From Citrobacter amalonaticus (GTDB lineage: Bacteria; Pseudomonadota; Gammaproteobacteria; Enterobacterales; Enterobacteriaceae), in NCBI GenBank assembly GCA_028994555.1, contig JARDVN010000001.1, positions 1,240,001-1,304,000 of the forward strand: a stretch of DNA of 64,000 bases, given 5' to 3'. Below, in pieces: positions 34,935 through 46,134 of the stretch (positions within the stretch are counted from its first letter, which is position 1; each line of letters begins with the position of its first letter). Below the pieces are notes generated by a model. The model worked only from the letters and a program-made list of their open reading frames with translations, did no database searches and had not been told where the DNA came from. Position numbers and translations under genes: made by a program.

Positions 34935-35369
34935 TTACTCTTCTTCGTCGCGCAGTGGAACAATCAGCATGTCGACGTGAACGGTATTGATCAACTGGCG
35001 CGCGGAGGACATCAGTTTGCTCCAGAAGTCCTGGTGGTGACCGCAAACGACCAGGTCCATATCATATTTCTTGATGGCGTCTACCAGCACCTGACCCAGA
35101 TCGCCGCTGCCGCTCAGGGTTTCGGTAATCGGATAGCCTGCGTTGGTGGACAGTTCGGTCAGCGCGTGGTGAGTTTCTTCAGAAATGCGTTTTTGCATAT
35201 CGCCCAGATTGACGTCAATCAGGCCGGTATAAAGGTCAGAGTAGTTTACATCAACGTGGATCAGGGAAACCTTTGCGTTGTACGGACGTGCCATAGAGAC
35301 CGCTTTTTCTACCAGAACTTTGCTTTCTGGAGAAAGATCAACCGCGATGAGAATGTGTTTGTAAGCCAT
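34935..35369 (-). CDS. uspA: UspA, universal stress protein A
   Basis: This cytosolic universal stress protein is induced on growth arrest. It has 144 residues, the family length, starting [17 protein letters not shown]. The family's ATP-binding G-x2-G-x9-G signature is not complete, as is usual for the UspA subclass. It is monocistronic, with a strong terminator and a sigma-70-type promoter in view, and is divergent from uspB. Confidence 0.97.
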
Positions 35370-35514
35370 AGTATTACTCCTTCCATAAAGTTGTCGATGA
35401 CCAGCCAGCTAGCGATTTTTCTACCTTGCGTCACTCGCGTCCTGCGAACTGTGCGATATGTCTACGCGGGGCTAGCTCAGCCGCGATGAAGTGAATTGTA
35501 GAGACTATCCTTAC

Positions 35515-35541
35515 AGTATAGCGACCTGGATAATCCGTCAA
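35515..35541 (-). promoter_or_regulatory. Predicted sigma-70 promoter of uspA
   Basis: Read on the minus strand, TTGACG (35536-35541) and TATACT (35515-35520) are separated by 15 bases, slightly short of the ideal. Transcription would start near 35508, leaving a leader of about 140 bases before the uspA ATG. The leader between 35370 and 35508 holds no gene. Confidence 0.6.
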
Positions 35542-35647
35542 TCCGCCTTGCTTACCAAATAGTTAAACAAAATATTTAGAGAATTGCATTGATAGTGATT
35601 AACCTTCTGGCAAAAAAATTAACTGATCTCCTACACTATTTAGAGAG

Positions 35648-35682
35648 CCGCTCTGATGATAAGCTCAAAATGAGCGGTTTTT
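35648..35682 (+). terminator. Intrinsic-terminator-like hairpin upstream of uspB
   Basis: CCGCTC (35648-35653) pairs with GAGCGG (35672-35677), followed by TTTTT. An inner stem, GCTC-AAAAT-GAGC, is an alternative fold. No gene on this strand lies upstream within the 404-base uspA-uspB gap, so it may end a short leader or small RNA, or be part of the uspB leader. A GC-rich purine stretch follows at 35716-35770. Confidence 0.5.
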
Positions 35683-35773
35683 AGTCGTACTTTTTCATTG
35701 ACTGTCTGGCAAGTTTCGGGGGAGCGGTAGTCCCGGAGCGGAGCTCCGTGGGCGGGTCGCCGGGGGAGGTCGT

Positions 35774-36109
35774 ATGATAAGCACCGTTGCATTATTCTGG
35801 GCATTATGTGTTGTTTGCATTGTGAATATGGCGCGCTATTTCTCGTCTTTACGCGCGTTGCTCGTGGTACTTCGTGGTTGCGATCCTTTGCTCTATCAGT
35901 ATGTAGATGGGGGCGGCTTTTTCACCTCGCACGGCCAACCCAATAAGCAGGTACGCCTGGTGTGGTATATCTACGCCCAGCGCTACCGCGATCATCATGA
36001 TGATGAGTTCATCCGCCGCTGTGAGCGGGTGCGTCGTCAATTTATTCTGACAAGCGCCCTATGTGGGCTGGTGGTGGTCAGTCTTATTGCCCTGATGATT
36101 TGGCACTGA
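35774..36109 (+). CDS. uspB: UspB, universal stress protein B
   Basis: UspB is a small inner-membrane stress protein (111 residues) that depends on RpoS in E. coli and is linked to ethanol resistance in stationary phase. Two hydrophobic segments are seen, one at the N terminus ([20 protein letters not shown]) and one at the C terminus ([19 protein letters not shown]). GGGGGAGG stands 6 bases before the ATG. It is divergent from uspA and followed by an intrinsic terminator. Confidence 0.95.
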   Translation: MISTVALFWALCVVCIVNMARYFSSLRALLVVLRGCDPLLYQYVDGGGFFTSHGQPNKQVRLVWYIYAQRYRDHHDDEFIRRCERVRRQFILTSALCGLVVVSLIALMIWH

Positions 36110-36112
36110 GCA

Positions 36113-36155
36113 AAAAAAAGCGGGCCAGTTTCCTGACCCGCTCGATACGGTTTTT
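36113..36155. terminator. Bidirectional terminator between uspB and pitA
   Basis: The stem AGCGGG(C)CAG ... CTGACCCGCT (36119-36142) has T-rich sequence on the uspB side (TTTTT at 36151-36155) and an eight-base A run on the other side (36112-36119), which reads as a T tract on the minus strand. It can serve both uspB and the facing pitA. Confidence 0.8.
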
Positions 36156-36186
36156 CTGCACACCTTAGCCTGATGATGTCTGATTC

Positions 36187-36266
36187 ATCAGGTCTGCGGA
36201 TGCGCTTCGCTTATCCGGCCTACATTCATTTGTAGGCCGGATAAGGCTTTGCCGCCATCCGGCGAG
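36187..36266. repeat. BIME between uspB terminator and pitA
   Basis: Two inverted REP units (GCGGATGCGCTTCGCTTATCCGGCC and GTAGGCCGGATAAGGC ... GCCATCCGGCG) are separated by the short spacer TACATTCATTT, just after the pitA 3' end. Confidence 0.78.
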
Positions 36267-36273
36267 ATAACGC

Positions 36274-37773
36274 TTAAATCAGTTTCAGCGAGATCCAGTA
36301 CAGCGTACCGGACAGCAGAATCGCGGCCGGGAGGGTGAACACCCACGCCATCAGAATGCTGGTCACCGTTTTACGCTGCAGACCGCCACCGTCAACCACC
36401 ATGGTCCCTGCCACAGAGGAGGAGAGTACGTGGGTGGTGGAGACCGGCATCCCGGTGTAGCTGGCGAGACCGATAGAGACCGCCGCCGTCATCTGCGCCG
36501 ACATCCCTTGTGCATAGGTCATGCCTTTCTTACCGATCTTCTCACCGATAGTGGTGGCCACACGGCGCCAGCCGATCATGGTACCAATACCCAGCGCCAG
36601 CGCGACCGCCATGATGATCCAGATTGGCGCATATTCGATGGTGCTCAGCATATCGGTTTTCAGTTTCTTCAGCAGACGCTGGTCGTCAGCACTCACGCCA
36701 GGCAGCTTCGTCACTTTGTCGGTCGTGTCGGAGATGCACAGCATGATGCGGCGCAGTTGGCCGCGCTGCTCAACGCTCAGCTTGTCATAGCTTTCCACAT
36801 TGTTCGACAACATCGCCTTTGCACGGTCCAGTGCATTAAGGGTATTTGCCGGATGGCAGTGGAATTCTGCCGGCTGCGTTGCGGCCGGTTCCGGAGAGGG
36901 AATCAGCTGATCGACGCCCGTCACTTGCTTGAGCAGGTCAGGATGCTGCTGGAAGTAGATTTCGACGTTGTTGATAGCATCACGGGTACGGGTAATCTCG
37001 TAACCGGAGGCATTCATGTTTACCACAAAGCCCGCCGGCGCCACGCCAATCAGAACCAGCATCACCAGACCAATGCCTTTCTGGCCATCGTTCGCGCCGT
37101 GCGAGAAGGCCACGCCGATAGCAGAGAGGATCAGCGCGATACGGGTCCAGAACGGCGGCTTTTTCTTGCCGTCTTTCTTTTCACGTTCCGCAGGCGTGAG
37201 GTGAATACGGGCGCGTTTTTTGGTCCCGCTCCAGTAGCGACGCAGAAGGAAAATCAGGCCGCCAGCCACCACCAGACCGACAATCGGCGAGACGATCAGC
37301 GAGGCAAAAATGCCCATGACTTTCGGGATGTTGAGTGCGTCCACCACTGACGTGCCGGTCATCAGCGCATTGGTTAAACCGATGCCGATAATCGCGCCGA
37401 TCAGTGTATGAGAACTGGAGGCGGGTAAACCAAAGTACCAGGTACCCAGGTTCCAGATGATAGCCGCGAGCAGCATGGAGAACACCATCGCAAGTCCATG
37501 CGAGGAGCCCATGTTGAGCAGGAGATCCGTCGGTAGCATATGCACGATGGCATAGGCTACGCTGAGACCGCCCAGCAGCACACCAAAAAAGTTGAACACT
37601 GCCGCCATGACCACCGCAAGCTGCGAGCGCATTGCACGAGTGTAGATCACGGTTGCGACAGCGTTGGCTGTGTCATGGAAGCCGTTGATTGCTTCATAGA
37701 ACAGCACAAAAGCCAGAGCAAGCAATAATAAAAGCCCGGTATGTAAATCCAGGCCAGCAAACAAATGTAGCAT
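36274..37773 (-). CDS. pitA: PitA, low-affinity inorganic phosphate/metal:H+ symporter
   Basis: This is an inner-membrane phosphate transporter that carries neutral metal-phosphate complexes with protons. It has 499 residues, as in E. coli. The duplicated family signature [12 protein letters not shown] (N-terminal half) and a second copy, [11 protein letters not shown], are both visible. A hydrophilic loop of roughly 100 residues in the middle separates the two membrane halves. It is a single gene, divergent from yhiN. Confidence 0.96.
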   Translation of the reverse strand: MLHLFAGLDLHTGLLLLLALAFVLFYEAINGFHDTANAVATVIYTRAMRSQLAVVMAAVFNFFGVLLGGLSVAYAIVHMLPTDLLLNMGSSHGLAMVFSMLLAAIIWNLGTWYFGLPASSSHTLIGAIIGIGLTNALMTGTSVVDALNIPKVMGIFASLIVSPIVGLVVAGGLIFLLRRYWSGTKKRARIHLTPAEREKKDGKKKPPFWTRIALILSAIGVAFSHGANDGQKGIGLVMLVLIGVAPAGFVVNMNASGYEITRTRDAINNVEIYFQQHPDLLKQVTGVDQLIPSPEPAATQPAEFHCHPANTLNALDRAKAMLSNNVESYDKLSVEQRGQLRRIMLCISDTTDKVTKLPGVSADDQRLLKKLKTDMLSTIEYAPIWIIMAVALALGIGTMIGWRRVATTIGEKIGKKGMTYAQGMSAQMTAAVSIGLASYTGMPVSTTHVLSSSVAGTMVVDGGGLQRKTVTSILMAWVFTLPAAILLSGTLYWISLKLI

Positions 37774-38003
37774 AGGACGTTACGCCATCTTGAGGACATG
37801 AACGCGGCGCATTATCAGTGACTTTAGCGGCGCGGGCAAAGTGAAATATAGACTTTTTTTGATTTAACGTCTGAATACAATGGTGCCTATAAAGAATTAT
37901 CTTATATATTTCATATAAATACTTCTTCCTAAGTATTTTGCCGCTGGTGCGACCACTGAGATAACTTTACAATTCACGCCCTGAATTCAGAGAGGAACGT
38001 AAA

Positions 38004-39198
38004 GTGGAAAGGTATGATGCCATTATTATAGGCGCTGGCGCGGCAGGTATGTTCTGTGCAGCACAGGCAGGGCAGGCTGGCAGCCGGGTGCTGCTTATTG
38101 ATAATGGAAAGAAACCTGGCCGCAAGATCCTCATGTCTGGCGGGGGGCCGCTGCAACTTTACCAACCTTTATGTTGAGCCGGCTGCTTATTTGAGTCAAA
38201 ACCCGCATTTTTGCAAATCTGCACTGGCGCGCTATACCCAGTGGGATTTTATCGATCTCGTCAGTAAGCACGGTATTGCCTGGCATGAAAAAACGCTCGG
38301 GCAGCTTTTTTGTGATGACTCCGCGCAGCAAATCGTCGATATGCTGATAGCGGAGTGCGAAAAAGGCAATGTAACCCTGCGCTTACGCAGTGAAGTTCTG
38401 AGCGTTGCGCGGGATGACGACGGTTTTACTCTGGCGCTGAACGGGGCGACCGTCGGCGCGAAAAAACTGGTGATCGCCTCCGGTGGACTGTCGATGCCGG
38501 GACTGGGCGCGTCGCCATTTGGCTATAAAATTGCCGAACAGTTTGGCCTGAATGTTTTACCGACGCGCGCCGGACTGGTGCCGTTTACCTTGCACAAACC
38601 GCTGCTGGAGCAGCTTCAGGTACTCTCTGGCGTTTCCGTGCCCTCGGTGATTACGGCACAGGACGGCACAGTATTTCGCGAAAATCTGCTCTTTACCCAC
38701 CGCGGCCTTTCTGGCCCGGCAGTTTTACAGATTTCCAGCTTCTGGCAGCCGGGTGAATTTGTCAGCATTAATTTGTTGCCGGATGTCAGTCTGAATGACG
38801 TCCTTAACGAACAGCGCAGCGCTCATCCGAATCAAAGCCTGAAGAATACGCTGGCGATGCTGCTGCCGAAGCGTCTGGTCGAGTGCCTGCAACAGCTCGG
38901 GCAGATCCCTGATGTCTCGCTCAAACAGCTCAACGTTCGCGACCAGCAGACGCTGACAGACACGTTGACCGAGTGGCGCGTACAGCCCAACGGCACCGAA
39001 GGCTATCGCACGGCGGAAGTTACGCTTGGCGGCGTGGACACGAACGAACTGTCTTCGCGCACGATGGAGGCGCGTAAAGTGCCCGGTCTTTACTTTATCG
39101 GCGAAGTGATGGACGTTACCGGTTGGCTGGGCGGCTATAACTTCCAGTGGGCGTGGTCCAGCGCCTGGGCGTGTGCACAGGATCTTGCATACGCGTAA
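38004..39198 (+). CDS. yhiN: YhiN, HI0933-family NAD(P)/FAD-dependent oxidoreductase (+1 frameshift)
   Basis: This is a predicted flavoprotein of the HI0933 family whose substrate is unknown. The start is a GTG at 38004 preceded by GAGAGGAA, giving MERYDAIIIGAGAAGM with the dinucleotide-binding GAGAAG. The frame breaks at 38142-38147 (six G, five expected) within LMSGGGRCNFTNLY, the family's GGGRCN signature. Correction gives a full-length protein of about 397 residues ending FQWAWSSAWACAQDLAYA, where GG-NFQWAW is the second conserved FAD contact. Confidence 0.93.
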
Positions 39199-39318
39199 AT
39201 GATTCACCCTGTATATCATTACAAACCATAAGCGAATAGACATCCCCCCATAATGATGTTAGTATTTTATTGATACTAGCTATGAGTATGCGTGTTTCAT
39301 TTACGGCCAGGAACGCTG

Positions 39319-39456
39319 ATGATGACAACATTACTACCCGTTTTTCGCACTTCTCTGTCATTCACTTTCCTTCACGGCGAGCGCAGTCATAACGCTTGTC
39401 AGCCGCCCGGCCACTCTCATTTTTTCCTTCTTATCCCGGAGGGAAGATACCGCTGA
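39319..39456 (+). CDS. Possible small ORF (45 residues) upstream of yhiI
   Basis: Within the 322-base gap 39199-39520, an ATG at 39319 with AGGAA five bases before it opens a 45-codon frame (MMTTLLPVFRTSLSFTF at its start) ending 64 bases before yhiI. It has no recognised family and could be chance or a leader peptide. The rest of the gap is AT-rich and probably holds the yhiI promoter. Confidence 0.22.
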   Translation: MMTTLLPVFRTSLSFTFLHGERSHNACQPPGHSHFFLLIPEGRYR

Positions 39457-39520
39457 ACGCCCGTTCAGTGGGGTTTTGTGACACGCAGTGTTTGATAACA
39501 GGGATTATGGCGGGTCGATT

Positions 39521-40588
39521 ATGGACAACATTAAGCGTCATCTGACGTGGTGGGGCGTGGGCGTACTGGTGGTGGCCGCTGCCGGTGTGTGGTGGGTGCT
39601 GCGGCCCGCAGGCGTACCGGACGGTTTTGCTGCCAGCAATGGCAGAATCGAGGCGACGGAAGTGGATATCGCCACTAAAATCGCCGGGCGTATTGATACC
39701 ATCCTGGTGACTGAGGGGCAGTTTGTTCGCCAGGGCGAAGTGCTGGCGAAGATGGATACCCGCGTGTTGCAGGAGCAACGACAGGAAGCCATTGCGCAGA
39801 TCAAAGAGGCCGAAAGTGCTGTTGCCGCCGCGCGAGCGTTGCTCGAACAGCGCCAGAGCGAAACCCGTGCCGCCCAGTCGGTCGTGAAACAACGTGAAGC
39901 CGAGCTGGATTCCGTCTCCAAACGTCACGTCCGTTCCCGCTCGCTCTCCCAGCGTGGTGCGGTCTCGGCGCAACAACTGGACGACGATCGCGCCGCCGCG
40001 GAAAGCGCACGCGCGGCGCTGGAGTCGGCAAAGGCGCAGGTCTCCGCAACAAAAGCGGCAATTGAAGCCGCGCGCACCAGTATTATCCAGGCACAAACTC
40101 GCGTTGACGCGGCACAAGCGACCGAACGGCGGATTGTCGCGGACATCGAGGACAGCGAGCTTAAAGCGCCGCGTGATGGCCGGATTCAGTACCGGGTGGC
40201 AGAACCCGGTGAAGTGCTGGCTTCCGGCGGGCGGGTATTGAACATGGTCGATCTAAGCGATGTCTACATGACTTTCTTCCTGCCCACAGAACAGGCGGGT
40301 CTGCTGAAGATTGGCGGCGAAGCGCGGCTGGTGCTTGATGCCGCGCCGGATCTGCGTATTCCTGCCACTATCAGCTTTGTCGCCAGCGTCGCGCAGTTCA
40401 CGCCAAAAACCGTTGAAACCCAGGATGAACGTCTGAAGCTGATGTTCCGCGTTAAGGCGCGTATCCCGCCGGAATTACTCCAGCAGCACCTCGAATATGT
40501 CAAAACCGGATTGCCCGGCATGGCGTGGGTGCGGCTGGACGAGCAGCGTCCGTGGCCTGATGCACTGGCGGTGAGGCTGCCGCAATGA
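39521..40588 (+). CDS. yhiI: YhiI, HlyD-family periplasmic adaptor (membrane fusion protein)
   Basis: This is the adaptor of an ABC exporter. It has an N-terminal anchor (about residues 8-28), a lipoyl-like half ([18 protein letters not shown]), a long coiled-coil hairpin (about 80-200, rich in Ala, Gln and Glu) and a barrel domain ([17 protein letters not shown]). The ATG at 39521 gives 355 residues and matches E. coli; a longer frame from 39488 has no support. The last four bases overlap the rbbA start (ATGA), so the two are coupled. Confidence 0.93.
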   Translation: MDNIKRHLTWWGVGVLVVAAAGVWWVLRPAGVPDGFAASNGRIEATEVDIATKIAGRIDTILVTEGQFVRQGEVLAKMDTRVLQEQRQEAIAQIKEAESAVAAARALLEQRQSETRAAQSVVKQREAELDSVSKRHVRSRSLSQRGAVSAQQLDDDRAAAESARAALESAKAQVSATKAAIEAARTSIIQAQTRVDAAQATERRIVADIEDSELKAPRDGRIQYRVAEPGEVLASGGRVLNMVDLSDVYMTFFLPTEQAGLLKIGGEARLVLDAAPDLRIPATISFVASVAQFTPKTVETQDERLKLMFRVKARIPPELLQQHLEYVKTGLPGMAWVRLDEQRPWPDALAVRLPQ

Positions 40589-43324
40589 CGCATCTGGCGC
40601 AGGTCCCCGTTCCTCCCGTGGCGCACCTTGACGGCGTGTATCAGCATTACGGCGCAACGGTGGCGTTGAACAATATCACGCTCGAGATCCCCGCACGCTG
40701 CATGGTGGGTTTGATAGGCCCAGACGGCGTGGGTAAATCAAGCCTGCTGTCGCTCATTTCCGGCGCACGGGTGATTGAACAAGGTAACGTCATGGTGTTG
40801 GGCGGCGATATGCGCGATCCGAAGCATCGCCGCGAGGTCTGCCCACGGATCGCCTGGATGCCGCAGGGGCTGGGGAAAAACCTTTACCACACGCTCTCGG
40901 TGTATGAGAACGTCGATTTCTTCGCTCGCCTGTTTGGTCATGACAAAGCCGAGCGCGAAGCGCGGATTACGGAATTACTGAACAGCACCGGTCTGGCTCC
41001 GTTTCGCGACCGGCCTGCCGGGAAACTGTCAGGCGGCATGAAACAAAAACTGGGGCTGTGCTGTGCGCTGATCCACGATCCGCAATTATTGATTCTGGAT
41101 GAACCCACAACCGGTGTCGATCCCCTGTCGCGGGCCCAGTTCTGGGATCTGATCGACAGCATTCGCCAGCGCCAGAGCAACATGAGCGTGCTGGTGGCGA
41201 CGGCCTATATGGAAGAGGCCGAGCGCTTCGACTGGCTGGTGGCAATGAACGCAGGCGAAGTGCTGGCAACCGGCAGCGCGCAGGAACTCCGCGCGAAAAC
41301 CGGCAGCGAGACGCTGGAGCAGGCATTTATCGCCCTGTTACCGCAGGCGCAGCGTCAGGCGTATCAGCCGGTGGTCATTCCACCGTATCACGCTGAGCAG
41401 GAAGAGATCGCCATTGAGGCGAAAGACCTGACTATGCGCTTCGGCAATTTCGTCGCCGTCGACCACGTCAACTTTCGCATCCCGCGTGGGGAGATCTTTG
41501 GTTTCCTCGGTTCCAACGGCTGTGGTAAATCGACCACCATGAAGATGTTGACCGGGCTGCTGCCTGCCAGTGAAGGTGAGGCATGGCTGTTTGGTCAACC
41601 GGTCGACCCGAAGGATATCGACACCCGCCGCCGGGTGGGCTACATGTCGCAGGCGTTTTCGCTGTACAGCGAGCTGACGGTACGACAAAACCTGGAACTC
41701 CACGCCCGTCTCTTTCACATCCCGGAAGCAGAAATCTCCCAGCGTGTGCAGGAGATGAGCGAGCGTTTTATGCTGGCGGAGGTTGAGGATGCCTTGCCCG
41801 AGTCGCTTCCGCTCGGTATTCGCCAGCGGCTGTCGCTGGCGGTGGCGGTGATCCACCGTCCGGAAATGTTGATCCTCGATGAACCCACCTCCGGCGTCGA
41901 TCCGGTCGCCAGGGGATATGTTCTGGCAACTGATGGTCGATCTGTCGCGTCAGGACAAAGTGACCATTTTTATCTCCACTCACTTTATGAACGAAGCCGA
42001 GCGCTGTGACCGTATGTCATTAATGCATGCCGGGAAAGTGCTTGCCAGCGGGACGCCGCAGGAGCTGGTTGAACGTCGCGGGGCTGCCAACCTTGAGGAG
42101 GCGTTTATCGCCTGGCTTCAGGAAGCGTCCGGGCCGGTGCCGCAAGCGCCCGTACCGTCAGAAACGAAGCATGAAGAGGTCAAACCGCCGCGTCAGGGTT
42201 TTAGCCTGCGTCGGCTGTTCAGCTATAGCCGCCGTGAAGCGCTGGAGCTCAGACGCGATCCGGTGCGTTCGACCCTGGCATTGATGGGCACAGTGATTCT
42301 GATGCTGATCATGGGCTACGGCATCAGCATGGACGTTGAGAATCTGCGCTTTGCGGTTCTCGATCGCGATCAAACCGTCAGCAGTCAGGCATGGTCCTTG
42401 AATCTGGCGGGCTCACGCTACTTCATCGAACAAACGCCGCTTGCCAGCTATGACGATCTCGACCGGCGAATGCGCTCTGGCGAGGTGGCGGTGGCCATTG
42501 AAATCCCGCCCAACTTTGGCCGTGACATTGCGCGTGGGACGCCGGTAGAGATTGGCGTCTGGGTGGATGGCGCAATGCCCAGTCGCGCCGAGACGGTGAA
42601 GGGCTACGTGCAGGCGATGCACCAGACCTGGCTACAGGAGGTGGCAAGTCGCCAGCCGACGCCGGTGGGGCAGAGCGGGCTCATGACTATTGAAACCCGC
42701 TATCGCTACAACCCGGATGTGAAAAGTCTGCCGGCGATTGTTCCGGCAGTCATTCCGCTGCTGCTGATGATGATCCCGTCAATGCTGAGCGCCCTGAGCG
42801 TGGTGCGGGAAAAAGAGCTGGGATCGATGATTAACCTGTACGTGACGCCCACCACCCGCAGCGAGTTTTTGCTCGGTAAACAGTTGCCGTATATCGCGCT
42901 GGGGATGCTGAACTTCCTGCTGCTGTGCGCCCTGTCGGTGTTTGTTTTTGGCGTACCGCACAAGGGTAGTTTCCTCACGCTCAGCCTGGCCGCGCTGCTG
43001 TATGTCATCATCGCGACCGGGATGGGCTTGCTCATCTCCACTTTTATGAAGAGTCAAATTGCGGCAATTTTCGGTACGTCCATTATCACTCTGATCCCGG
43101 CGACGCAGTTTTCCGGGATGATTGATCCGGTGGCGTCGCTGGAAGGGCCGGGGCGGTGGATCGGCGAGATCTATCCAACCAGCCATTTTCTGACGATCGC
43201 CCGCGGGACGTTCTCGAAAGCGCTGGATCTCACCGATCTCTGGCCGCAGTTTGTGCCGCTGCTGATCGCCATACCGCTGGTGATTGGCCTGAGCGTGCTG
43301 TTGCTGAAAAAGCAGGAGGGGTGA
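40585..43324 (+). CDS. rbbA: RbbA, ribosome-associated ATPase: ABC-ABC-permease fusion (+1 frameshift)
   Basis: The protein carries two ABC ATPase domains followed by an ABC-2-type membrane domain. The first domain has Walker [10 protein letters not shown], signature LSGGMKQKL and Walker [13 protein letters not shown]. The second has GSNGCGKST and [12 protein letters not shown], but its signature is degenerate (LPLGIRQRL). E. coli RbbA binds ribosomes and stimulates ATP hydrolysis in elongation, while the layout with yhiI and yhhJ suggests export; both roles are reported or inferred. The frame breaks at 41912-41915 (four G, three expected, in DPVARDMFWQL). Corrected length is 912 residues, close to the E. 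coli 911. Confidence 0.93.
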
Positions 43325-44448
43325 TGCGCCGGTTACGCAATATTTATAATTTAGGCATCAAAGAGCTACGCAGCCTTTTGGGCGACAAGGCGATGCTGAC
43401 GCTGATCGTGTTTGCGTTTACCGTTTCGGTATACTCCTCTGCCACCGTGTTGCCGGGATCGCTGCATCTTGCGCCAATCGCCATTGCCGATATGGATCAG
43501 TCGCAACTGTCGAATCGTATCGTCAACAGCTTCTACCGTCCGTGGTTTCTGCCGCCGGAGATGATCACCGCCGACGAGATGGACGCCGGGCTGGATGCGG
43601 GTCGTTATACTTTTGCGATCAATATTCCGCCCCACTTTCAGCGCGATGTCCTGGCCGGACGCCAGCCGGATATTCAGGTGAACGTGGACGCCACGCGCAT
43701 GAGCCAGGCGTTCACCGGCAACAGCTACATTCAGAATATCATCAACGGCGAGGTGAACAGTTTTGTCGCGCGTTATCGTGATAACAGTGAGCCGCTGGTG
43801 TCGCTGGAGACCCGTATGCGCTTCAACCCGAACCTTGATCCGGCATGGTTTGGCGGGGTGATGGCGATCATCAACAACATCACCATGCTGGCGATCGTGC
43901 TGACCGGGTCGGCACTGATCCGCGAGCGTGAACACGGCACGGTAGAACATCTGCTGGTGATGCCGATCACCCCGTTTGAGATCATGATGGCGAAAGTCTG
44001 GTCGATGGGACTGGTGGTGCTGGTGGTGTCGGGGTTGTCGCTAATGTTGATGGTGAAAGGCGTGCTCGGCGTACCGATTGAAGGCTCTATTCCGCTGTTC
44101 ATGCTGGGCGTGGCGCTGAGCCTGTTTGCCACCACGTCCATCGGAATCTTTATGGGCACGCTGGCGCGTTCAATGCCACAACTGGGACTGCTGATGATTC
44201 TGGTGCTTTTGCCGCTGCAAATGCTTTCCGGCGGCTCCACGCCGCGAGAAAGCATGCCGCAGGCGGTACAGGACATCATGCTAACGATGCCGACCACCCA
44301 CTTCGTCAGCCTTGCGCAGGCAATACTCTATCGTGGTGCCGGGTTCAGTATCGTCTGGCCGCAGTTTCTGACGCTACTCGCTATTGGCGCCGTATTCTTC
44401 CTGATCGCGCTACTGCGTTTCAGAAAGACGATAGGGACGATGGCGTAA
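43324..44448 (+). CDS. yhhJ: YhhJ, ABC-2-type transporter permease
   Basis: This is an inner-membrane permease partner for the yhiI-rbbA system. The ATG at 43324 overlaps the rbbA stop by one base (TGATG) and gives 374 residues, as in E. coli. One N-terminal membrane segment precedes a large extracytoplasmic domain, followed by five hydrophobic segments with the ABC-2 motif region IREREHGTVEHLLVMP. Third and last gene of the operon; a BIME array follows. Confidence 0.95.
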   Translation: MRRLRNIYNLGIKELRSLLGDKAMLTLIVFAFTVSVYSSATVLPGSLHLAPIAIADMDQSQLSNRIVNSFYRPWFLPPEMITADEMDAGLDAGRYTFAINIPPHFQRDVLAGRQPDIQVNVDATRMSQAFTGNSYIQNIINGEVNSFVARYRDNSEPLVSLETRMRFNPNLDPAWFGGVMAIINNITMLAIVLTGSALIREREHGTVEHLLVMPITPFEIMMAKVWSMGLVVLVVSGLSLMLMVKGVLGVPIEGSIPLFMLGVALSLFATTSIGIFMGTLARSMPQLGLLMILVLLPLQMLSGGSTPRESMPQAVQDIMLTMPTTHFVSLAQAILYRGAGFSIVWPQFLTLLAIGAVFFLIALLRFRKTIGTMA

Positions 44449-44456
44449 GCAGATGC

Positions 44457-44906
44457 CGGATGACGGCTCACGCCTTATCCGGCCTACGGGAGAGCGAAAT
44501 CCAGTAAAGGTAGGCCGGGCAAGCGAAGCGCCCCCGGCAGTGGTAAGCCGGATGACGGCTCACGCCTTATCCGGCTTACAGGAGAGCGAAATCCAGTAAA
44601 GGTAGGCCGGGCAAGCGAAGCGCCCCCGGCAGTGGTAAGCCGGATGGCGGTTACACCTTATCCGGCCTACGGGAGAGCGAAATCCAGTAAAGGTAGGCCG
44701 GGCAAGCGAAGCGCCCCCGGCAGTGGTAAGCCGGATGACGGCTCACGCCTTATCCGGCCCACGGGAGAGCGAAATCCAGTAAAGGTAGGCCGGGCAAGCG
44801 AAGCGCCCCCGGCAGTGGTAAGCCGGATGACGGCTCACGCCTTATCCGGCCTACAGGAGAGCGAAATCCAGTAAAGGTAGGCCGGGCAAGCGAAGGGCCC
44901 CCGGCT
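44457..44906. repeat. Tandem BIME array, five copies of a 92-bp unit
   Basis: A unit of 91-92 bases repeats at 44457, 44549, 44641, 44732 and 44824. Each contains an inverted REP pair: CCGGATGACGGCTCACGCC-TTATCCGGCC and GTAGGCCGGGCAAGCGAAGCGCCCCCGGC, separated by the constant linker GGAGAGCGAAATCCAGTAAAG. The copies are nearly identical; the third differs as GATGGCGGTTACACC and is one base shorter. The array separates the convergent yhhJ and nikR genes. Confidence 0.93.
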
Positions 44907-44919
44907 GCATCGTTGGCGC

Positions 44920-45327
<408 letters not shown>

Positions 45328-45333
45328 TCAACC

Positions 45334-46134
45334 TTACGAAATGGCGCGACGGCGCACGGGGAATGCGGGGAGTACCGCCTGTTGTAGCACACGACCGGCC
45401 TCGGAGGAAAAGGTTAATGCCTCGCCGACTTCCTGTGTCTCCACGATTTGTCCTTCTTCCATCACCATGACGCGATGGCAAAAACGTTCGACCAGCCGCA
45501 GATCGTGGGTGATAAACAGACAGGCGGTACCAAACTGCTGTTGCAGTTTCTTGAGCAGACGAATAACGCCTGCCTGCAACACCAGATCGAGATTCGACAC
45601 CGCTTCATCCAGGATTAGCAGTTTCGGTTCCACCACCAGCGCACGGGCCAGGCAGACACGCTGGAGCTGACCGCCGCTGAGCTGCGGCGGTCGTTTGTCG
45701 AGAAGGCTATCGTCCAGATCCACGGCGTGGAGCATTTCACGAACCCGCGTCATCTGTTCGGCTTTGGACAACGAGAGTAAATGGCGCATCGGCTCTCGCA
45801 GGATCTCGCATACGGTTTTACGCGGATTCACCGCGCTGATGGAATCCTGAAACACCATCTGGATATCGCGGCGAAACGCCTTTTGCTTAGCCCGGTTCAG
45901 TTTTGCCAGCGGTTCACCGCGCCAGCTTATGCTTCCCTGACTGGGCGATTCCAGACCGACCAGCAGACGTGCCAGCGTGCTTTTCCCGCAGCCGCTGCGC
46001 CCCAGAAGCGCAACGGTTTCGCCGCTTTTCAGAGTCAAAGAGACCGTTTTAAGCACCTGCTGATGTTGATGTTTTCCACTGACGCCGGAATGCGCATACT
46101 GGTGTGAGAGGCTGGAAACACTGAGTAACGTCAT
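45334..46134 (-). CDS. nikE: NikE, nickel ABC transporter ATP-binding subunit
   Basis: This is one of two ATPases of the nickel importer. Walker A is GRSGCGKST, the signature is LSGGQLQRV and Walker B is LLILDEAVS. It has 266 residues, two fewer than in E. coli, with a shorter C-terminal tail (FPVRRRAIS). It overlaps nikD by four bases (ATGA). Confidence 0.96.
   Translation of the reverse strand: MTLLSVSSLSHQYAHSGVSGKHQHQQVLKTVSLTLKSGETVALLGRSGCGKSTLARLLVGLESPSQGSISWRGEPLAKLNRAKQKAFRRDIQMVFQDSISAVNPRKTVCEILREPMRHLLSLSKAEQMTRVREMLHAVDLDDSLLDKRPPQLSGGQLQRVCLARALVVEPKLLILDEAVSNLDLVLQAGVIRLLKKLQQQFGTACLFITHDLRLVERFCHRVMVMEEGQIVETQEVGEALTFSSEAGRVLQQAVLPAFPVRRRAIS

Noticed and set aside
41000-43300. 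Programmed frameshift in rbbA
   Set aside because: The run is only GGGG (three expected), there is no slippery heptamer with a downstream stimulator, and homologues are single-frame proteins.
44457-44906. Regular 92-bp repeats as a CRISPR array
   Set aside because: Both repeat and linker are constant, the unit is an inverted REP pair, and no cas gene is present.
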